Positions 16,855 through 21,110 of a stretch of DNA of 21,110 nucleotides are shown in pieces (position 1 is the first letter of the stretch; every line of letters begins with the position of its first letter). Origin of the DNA: Bacteroidales bacterium (GTDB lineage Bacteria; Bacteroidota; Bacteroidia; Bacteroidales; Bacteroidaceae); contig SFPF01000008.1 in the NCBI GenBank assembly GCA_004552155.1, forward strand, positions 1-21,110, in the 5' to 3' direction. Under the pieces are notes generated by a model that ran no database searches, was not told the DNA's origin, and saw only the letters and a program-made list of their open reading frames with translations. The position numbers and the translations under genes are program-made.

Positions 16855-18412
16855 CTACTTACCAGATAGTTCAAACGGGACGCGGAAGGAAATGCCGAGG
16901 CGCATAAGTTCGTCGAGATTTGGATAGAGGCGCTGCGTGAAGTCTGCCCAATCGCGGTGCTCCATCTGCGTCCAGCCCGCCTCTGCCAGGGCCAAGGCGC
17001 GGGGATAAGCCATGTAGGTCACGCGGTTTATGTCGGGCATCGCCTCTGCCCAAAGCGTGCCCATCACGCCCCAAACGTGCGCCTGCGCTTCTGCCGTGCG
17101 GCCGTAGCCGGGGTCGAAGCGATAGGCCTGTTCAAGCGTGGTGATGGGCATTCCCCAGTTGTTATATTCCGGCAGGTCGTGGTGCATTTGCGGGTAGTCG
17201 AGATAAGCGTGTTCGCCGGGCGCCATAATCAATTTATGTCCGCTTTGCGCTGTGAGCGAAAGGCAGGTTGGCGTTAGACCTCCGCGCCAACTAACGAGCG
17301 TAACGTCCTGCGGATAAGGGAAAAGGTAGTCATCAGCGGGCGGGTAGATGTTATTCAGTTCGCACCACATAATCGGTTTTTTGCCCGTGGCACGCACGGA
17401 GGAGAGTATGCGCTCGAAGAAGGGAATCATCAGTTGCGAAGCCCGCTTATATCCTTTCTGCTCCATCATGGCACGGCAGCGCGGACACTGCTCCCAGTTG
17501 GTGGGGACAGCCGCCTCGTCGCCGCCGAGATGGATATACGGGGACGGAAACAGCGCGGCAACTTCGCGGAGGATTTGATTGTAGACCGTATAGACCGTGT
17601 CGTTGGCAGCGCAGAGCATGCGGTTCACTGTCTCGCCCACCTTAATCGGCGCGTTTCGCAAGTGCGTGCAACCCAGTTCGGGATATACAGACAAGAAGGC
17701 GGCTGTATGGCCGGGAATGTCGAGTTCGGGTATCACGTCGATATAATGCTCGGCGGCGTATGCCACGATCTCGCGGATATCGGCGGCGGAATACGACTGC
17801 GGGCTCGCAAGTTGCGGATATGATTTCAACGCGATGCGCCAGCCTTGGTCGTCGGTTAGGTGCAACTGCAAAGCATTATACTTATATTTTGCCATTACTT
17901 CAATAAACCGCTTCACATCCTTGACAGGCAAAAAGTTACGTGCAGGGTCAATCATCAGTGCACGCAGGGCGAAGCGCGGAGCATCGTCGATTTTTACGGC
18001 AGGAATGCGGCCGCGTTCTGCTTCGTGCGGATCGGCGAGCAGCAGCTGGTTGAGCGTCATCACGCCACGGAACACGGCGGCTGGCGTTGCGCCTGTAATG
18101 GTCAGTCCCTTCTTAGAAACTTCTACGCGATAGTGCTCGGCGCCATGGAGGGCGGTGTCGACGGCGAGCGTGATGCTGCCTTTCGCGCCTTTCGGGCTCA
18201 GGGCGATGTCCATGCCCGTGCGCTCTTTAAGCACGCGGCGCAGCGCATCGGCGGCAGGGCGCAGAAATAACAAAAGGTGCTGCGGCATCCTGCACAAAAC
18301 TGTTTGGCATTGGGATGAACGGCGGCACCTTTGAGGCGGCACGTATCGGAGCGGCTGCTAACGTGAGTAGCAAGCCGGCGATGAGCCGCCGGGAGAAACG
18401 GCGGAGAGTCAT
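16855..18412 (-). pseudogene. Secreted GH20 beta-N-acetylhexosaminidase, frame broken near 18265
   Basis: The enzyme cleaves terminal GlcNAc or GalNAc from glycans by substrate-assisted catalysis. The N-terminal piece starts at 18412 with a signal peptide (MTLRRFSRRLIAGLLLTLAAAPIRA) and the usual PPFIPMPNSF opening of the GH20b domain. After PFVISA the frame fails. The sequence continues in another frame from RPAADALRRVLKERTG through the whole catalytic domain: LHLTDDQGWRI, DVIPELDIPGHT, the catalytic Asp-Glu in HLGGDEA, and WGVMGTLWAE. Compared with related enzymes some 10-15 residues seem missing at the junction, as well as the frame. The catalytic part is intact, so the lesion hits export and folding. 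It lies 25 bp after panD on the same strand. A sequencing or assembly error is plausible. Confidence 0.85.
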
Positions 18413-18437
18413 GTTCTTAGTATTAGATTAAAGCAGA

Positions 18438-18791
18438 TTAGTCGAGGCTGTTATTGTTTGCGCCGTCGGGAAACACGATTTTCGGCTCAAAAGTTGCGGC
18501 CTCTTCGGGCGTCATGGCGGCGTAGGCCATGATAATCACCTCGTCGCCGGGCTGAAACTTGCGGGCAGCCGCGCCATTGAGGCAGATGCAGCCCGTGCGG
18601 CGCGGGCCGCGAATGACGTAAGTCTCGATGCGCTCGCCGTTGTTGTTGTTCACCACGTGGACATGCTCGCCCGCCACCAGTCCGGCGGCATCCATCAGGT
18701 CTTCGTCGATGGTGATGCTGCCCATATAGTGGAGATTGGCTTCCGTGACGCGGGCGCAATGTATTTTAGACTTTAAGATGCTAAGTAACAT
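18438..18791 (-). CDS. panD: Aspartate 1-decarboxylase precursor
   Basis: The 117-residue pyruvoyl enzyme makes beta-alanine from aspartate for pantothenate and coenzyme A. The self-cleavage site Gly24-Ser25 lies in HYMGSITIDEDL; Ser25 becomes the pyruvoyl group. Lys9 (KSKIHCARVT), Tyr58 (ETYVIRG) and NGAAARKFQPGDEVIIMAYA are conserved. The length is normal and the frame intact. panC lies upstream on the same strand, but the spacer is occupied by a copy of the 8-mer repeat element that stops 19 bp before this start. The GH20 gene follows after 25 bp. Confidence 0.97.
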   Translation of the reverse strand: MLLSILKSKIHCARVTEANLHYMGSITIDEDLMDAAGLVAGEHVHVVNNNNGERIETYVIRGPRRTGCICLNGAAARKFQPGDEVIIMAYAAMTPEEAATFEPKIVFPDGANNNSLD

Positions 18792-18810
18792 ATAAATCTT
18801 CGTTTATTAG

Positions 18811-18981
18811 TAGACGAGTTTACAAGTAAACGAGTAGACGAGACAGATTTGTTTTGCAAACTATATTTTATATGGTAATTTGTCTTGTTTCTTTGAGATT
18901 TTCGGCTGCGCTCGGCAATTTAAGTAAACTTATTGTACTCGCTTGCACGAAAATTTCCTTGTATACTCGTTTACTTGTTTA
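18811..18981 (-). repeat. Intergenic repeat element, copy 2 (inverted relative to copy 1)
   Basis: On the plus strand the left arm is TAGACGAG TTTACAAG TAAACGAG TAGACGAG and the right arm is CTTGTATA CTCGTTTA CTTGTTTA. The core holds CGGCTGCGCTCGGCAA. Read on the minus strand, its first 75 or so core bases differ from copy 1 at only about four places; the later core diverges. It fills the panC-panD spacer, with one end 16 bp after the panC stop and the other 19 bp before the panD ATG. Confidence 0.85.
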
Positions 18982-18997
18982 CTAAAAAATAGTTGGG

Positions 18998-19799
18998 TTA
19001 CTTTTTGAAACAAATATTGTCGATCAGGCGGATAGGCTTCGCGCCGCAGTAGACCGTGATGCAGCCCACGATATAGGGCGCGTCGTCCCACGAACGGACG
19101 CTTTGCAGCGTCGTACCGTCCACGATTTCAAAGTATTCCACCTCAAGCCCTTCTATGGCATTGAGCGTGGAGACTACGTAGTCGTGCGTCTCTGCCACGG
19201 TGTGCGTCTTGGCGAAGTCCTGCGCGGCGAAGAGCGTTTTGGAGATATTCACCGCCGTGACCTTTTCTTCCGGCGAGAGCAGCGTGTTGCGCGAGGAAAG
19301 CGCGAGGCCGCTCGGTTCGCGCACGATGGGGCAGGAAACGATTTCCAGGGAAAGGCGCAGGTGGCGCACCAGGGTTGACGATGTCGAAAAGTTTGCTCAC
19401 AATTTGGCACACCCCGTTGAAATGTCCCGGGCGGCGCGGTCCTTCCATCACGGTGTCGATAGGCGGGAATGAGAATACGCGGGTGTCGGGCTCGGGATAT
19501 ATGTCCTCGGGCGTGGGGGCAAACACGTAGTCCGCGCCGAGTTCGTCGAGCAGGCGGCAGTCTGCCTCGAGCGTGCGCGGATAGTTTTTAAGGTCTGTGG
19601 GATCGTTGAATTGAGTGGGATTTACAAAGACGCTGACCACGGTTACATCGTTTTCCTTAACCGAGCGTCTTACGAGCGAGGCGTGTCCCTCGTGGAGCGC
19701 GCCCATGGTAGGCACAAGGCCCACTTTGAGATTGGCGCCGGCACGCAGTGCTGCCATTGCCGCACGCATGTCGCTTTGAGTAGTAAGAATATTCATCAT
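18998..19799 (-). pseudogene. panC: Pantoate-beta-alanine ligase, conserved segment missing near 19370
   Basis: PanC joins pantoate and beta-alanine with ATP to make pantothenate. The N-terminal part is clean: VPTMGALHEGHASLVRRS (HxGH at 36-39), VNPTQFN, DYVFAPTPEDIYP, RPGHFNGVCQIVSKLFDIVNP. Then the frame changes and it resumes as VRHLRLSLEIVSCPIVREPSGLALSSRNTLLSPEE through to the stop. In all PanC proteins I know, DxAxFGEKDFQQxxxIRxM stands between these two parts and carries the ATP and pantoate contacts (GEKD..Q). It is absent here, about 19 residues, and the frame shift fits a loss near 56 nt. As written the protein could not work. With panD 200 bp on this would be the panC-panD operon. 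Start: the first of two adjacent ATGs (19799, 19796). Confidence 0.88.
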
Positions 19800-19813
19800 A
19801 AATTTATTCTTAG

Positions 19814-19907
19814 TAGACAAGTAAAAGAGTTGACATGCAAACAAGACATGAATGTTGTTGCTGATGAAGTCATGTCTCGTCTACTCGTTTACTCGTAAAC
19901 TTGTTTA
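19814..19907. repeat. Intergenic repeat element, copy 3 (short form, 38-bp imperfect inverted arms)
   Basis: The left arm is TAGACAAG TAAAAGAG TTGACATG CAAACAAG ACATGA. The right arm is TCATGT CTCGTCTA CTCGTTTA CTCGTAAA CTTGTTTA. The two arms fold on each other over 38 bp with an 18-nt loop. It lacks the core shared by copies 1 and 2. It stops 14 bp before the panC start. On the other side an AT-rich run (TTATATATATAATATG) resembles the one between copy 1 and clc. Confidence 0.85.
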
Positions 19908-20071
19908 CTTACACATTATATATATAATATGTATCGCCTTAACGGTTTCGGGGTGCAAAATAACAGATAATTTACCACATATCACGTATGAAAAACGCAG
20001 AAAAACCGATTTTTTAACAAAATGCACGGCTTAACGGAGAATTACGGCGGGCATCAAACGAAAAAAAATCG

Positions 20072-20079
20072 TAACTTTG
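20072..20079 (+). promoter_or_regulatory. Bacteroidetes -7 promoter box for the GT5 synthase gene
   Basis: TAACTTTG matches TAnnTTTG, about 110 bp before the start codon, so the mRNA would have a leader near 100 nt. No clear -33 box. Between the repeat element ending at 19907 and this box I see only AT-rich sequence. Confidence 0.65.
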
Positions 20080-20094
20080 CAAGCGGAAACATAG

Positions 20095-20169
20095 GCAAAG
20101 CGCAATTTTCCCTATAATATAGTCAACGTGGCACAAGCTAAACTCAATTTAACCGAGTAGGCGCTTTGC
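20095..20169 (+). promoter_or_regulatory. Long inverted repeat in the 5' leader of the GT5 gene
   Basis: GCAAAGCGC at 20095-20103 pairs exactly with GCGCTTTGC at 20161-20169, closing a 57-nt loop within the predicted leader, 19 bp before the ATG. It may be a structured regulatory leader. I do not recognise it as a known riboswitch. Confidence 0.4.
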
Positions 20170-20188
20170 TATAATCAAAACCGTAATA

Positions 20189-20998
20189 ATGTCCAAGAAA
20201 GTATTATTCATCACTCAGGAGATGAAGCCCTACGTTCCCGAAAGCCCTATGGCCGCGACGGGACGCGAGTTGCCGCCTGCCGTACAAGATGCCGGCGCGG
20301 AAATAAGAACGTTTATGCCCCGTTGGGGAATAATCAACGAACGCCGCAACCAGTTGCACGAGGTGATACGTCTCTCGGGAATGAATATCGTGATCGACGA
20401 CACGGATCACCCTCTAATCATTAAGGTCGCCTCTTTGCCGGCGGCCCGAATGCAGGTGTATTTCATCGACAATGAAGACTATTTCCGACGCAAACAGATG
20501 ACTTACGACACCGACGGCAAGTTTTTCGAGGACAACGGACAGAGAGCGGTCTTCTTCGCAAGGGGCGTCCTCTAAACCGTCAAGAAACTCCGCTGGGCTC
20601 CTGACGTCATCCACTGTCAGGGCTGGATCACCAACCTGATTCCCCTCTACCTCAAGAAGGTCTACAAGGCCGATCCGATTTTCGCGGACAGCAGGATCGT
20701 GACGACACTGTACAACGACATATCCGAAGAGAAATTCGGGGCTTCTTTCAAGGACACCATCCTGTTCGGCGGCATATCCCCGGACGATGTGCCTCTCCCT
20801 GAAGATCCCGATGGCACAAATCTTGCGAAACTGGCCGCAATGTATTCCGACGGCGTCATCATAGGCGACTCCGCAGTCAGCTCCGACCTGGTCGGCTACT
20901 GCAAGGGGCTCGACGTCCCGACTCTCGACTTCAACGCGGAATCGATGGAGAACGGCACCTACGCCAGGGAATATGACGAATTCTACCAACAGTTGTAA
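20189..20998 (+). pseudogene. Short glycogen/starch synthase (GT5 N-terminal domain only) with an in-frame stop
   Basis: The reading frame is continuous for 269 codons except for TAA at codon 129 (20573-20575). There, relatives read ARGVLETVKKLRW, so a single G-to-T change of GAA explains it. The N-terminus MSKKVLFITQEMKPYVPES and TFMPRWGIINERRNQLHEVIRLSGM match the Bacteroidetes 'glycogen/starch synthase' family of about 270 residues. This covers only the first Rossmann half of a GT5 enzyme; the second half is absent in the family. The usual KxGGL donor loop is replaced by PMAATGREL. It may be regulatory rather than catalytic. It is divergent from panC-panD, an arrangement I recall from Bacteroides. 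The stop could be a real nonsense mutation or a base error. Confidence 0.82.
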
Positions 20999-21001
20999 AA
21001 A

Positions 21002-21110
21002 ATGAAGAGATTCTGCATAGCAGCGATGATGGCCCTGGGAATCGTTTCCTGCGTCAACATCGACGAGAGATTGGGCGGAGACCTTGTCGCCACCAATCAG
21101 AAATACGACA
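21002..21110 (+). CDS. N-terminus of a DUF4270-like lipoprotein (runs off the window)
   Basis: Only 36 codons are visible. They start 3 bp after the GT5 stop: MKRFCIAAMMALGIVSC, a lipoprotein signal with Cys17, then VNIDERLGGDLVATNQKYD. The early 'LGGDLVATNQKYD' and the location after the short GT5 gene suggest the DUF4270 outer-membrane lipoprotein family; the length is too short to be sure. Both visible Arg codons are AGA. Confidence 0.6.
   Translation, partial: MKRFCIAAMMALGIVSCVNIDERLGGDLVATNQKYD

Noticed and set aside
19852..20034. Small lipoprotein-like open frame (hydrophobic stretch then SGC)
   Set aside because: It runs through the repeat arm and AT-rich spacer; the same residues (FTR-LVY-HIIY) arise from the repeat before clc.
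20189..20998. Stop-codon readthrough or recoding at codon 129
   Set aside because: UAA is the least leaky stop, there is no context motif, and a one-base change from GAA is a simpler explanation.

Overview
The window looks like chromosome of a Gram-negative member of the Bacteroidales, most probably Prevotella-like. The reasons are Bacteroidetes-type promoters (TAnnTTTG -7 boxes), no clear Shine-Dalgarno sequences, lineage-typical families (DUF4494, DUF4270, a PorE-like TPR/PD40/OmpA lipoprotein, a GT3 glycogen synthase paired with a DUF3417/GT35 phosphorylase, a short GT5-only glucan synthase) and a dispersed intergenic repeat. The taxon is inferred, not proven.

Layout. (1) 1-2509, plus strand: the 3' end of a secreted or surface protein, overlapped by a LysM glucosaminidase, then a DUF4494 protein. 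(2) 2510-2959: gene-free, with terminator-like hairpins and small repeats. (3) 2960-6565, minus strand: a tight operon of a PorE-like OmpA lipoprotein, an MlaE-type permease and an MlaF-type ATPase; no MCE/MlaD gene is next to them. (4) 6769-12072, plus strand: tRNA threonylcarbamoyl-AMP synthase, CLC channel with CBS domains, methionyl-tRNA formyltransferase, demethylmenaquinone methyltransferase and shikimate dehydrogenase. (5) 12280-16479, plus strand: glycogen operon, GT3 synthase and GT35 phosphorylase. (6) 16480-16854: gene-free, rich in palindromes. (7) 16855-19799, minus strand: panC, panD and a GH20 beta-hexosaminidase. (8) 20189-21110, plus strand, divergent from panC: GT5-only glycogen/starch synthase and the start of a DUF4270 lipoprotein.

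Two things stand out. First, five otherwise well-preserved genes are broken. The PorE-like gene, glgP, the GH20 gene and panC each appear to have lost an internal piece with a frame change; in panC and the PorE-like gene it falls on the most conserved motif. The GT5 gene has one in-frame TAA. Clean reading frames on both sides make assembly or consensus error at least as likely as real decay. Second, three copies of an intergenic element, built from tandem 8-nt units (TARACRAG and its complement) arranged as inverted arms, each end 14-19 bp ahead of a start codon (clc, panD, panC). A separate array of four near-palindromes at exact 21-bp steps lies between glgP and the GH20 gene.

No complete new defence or mobile system was found. 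The strongest candidates for undescribed function are the leader-positioned 8-mer elements and the 21-bp palindrome array.
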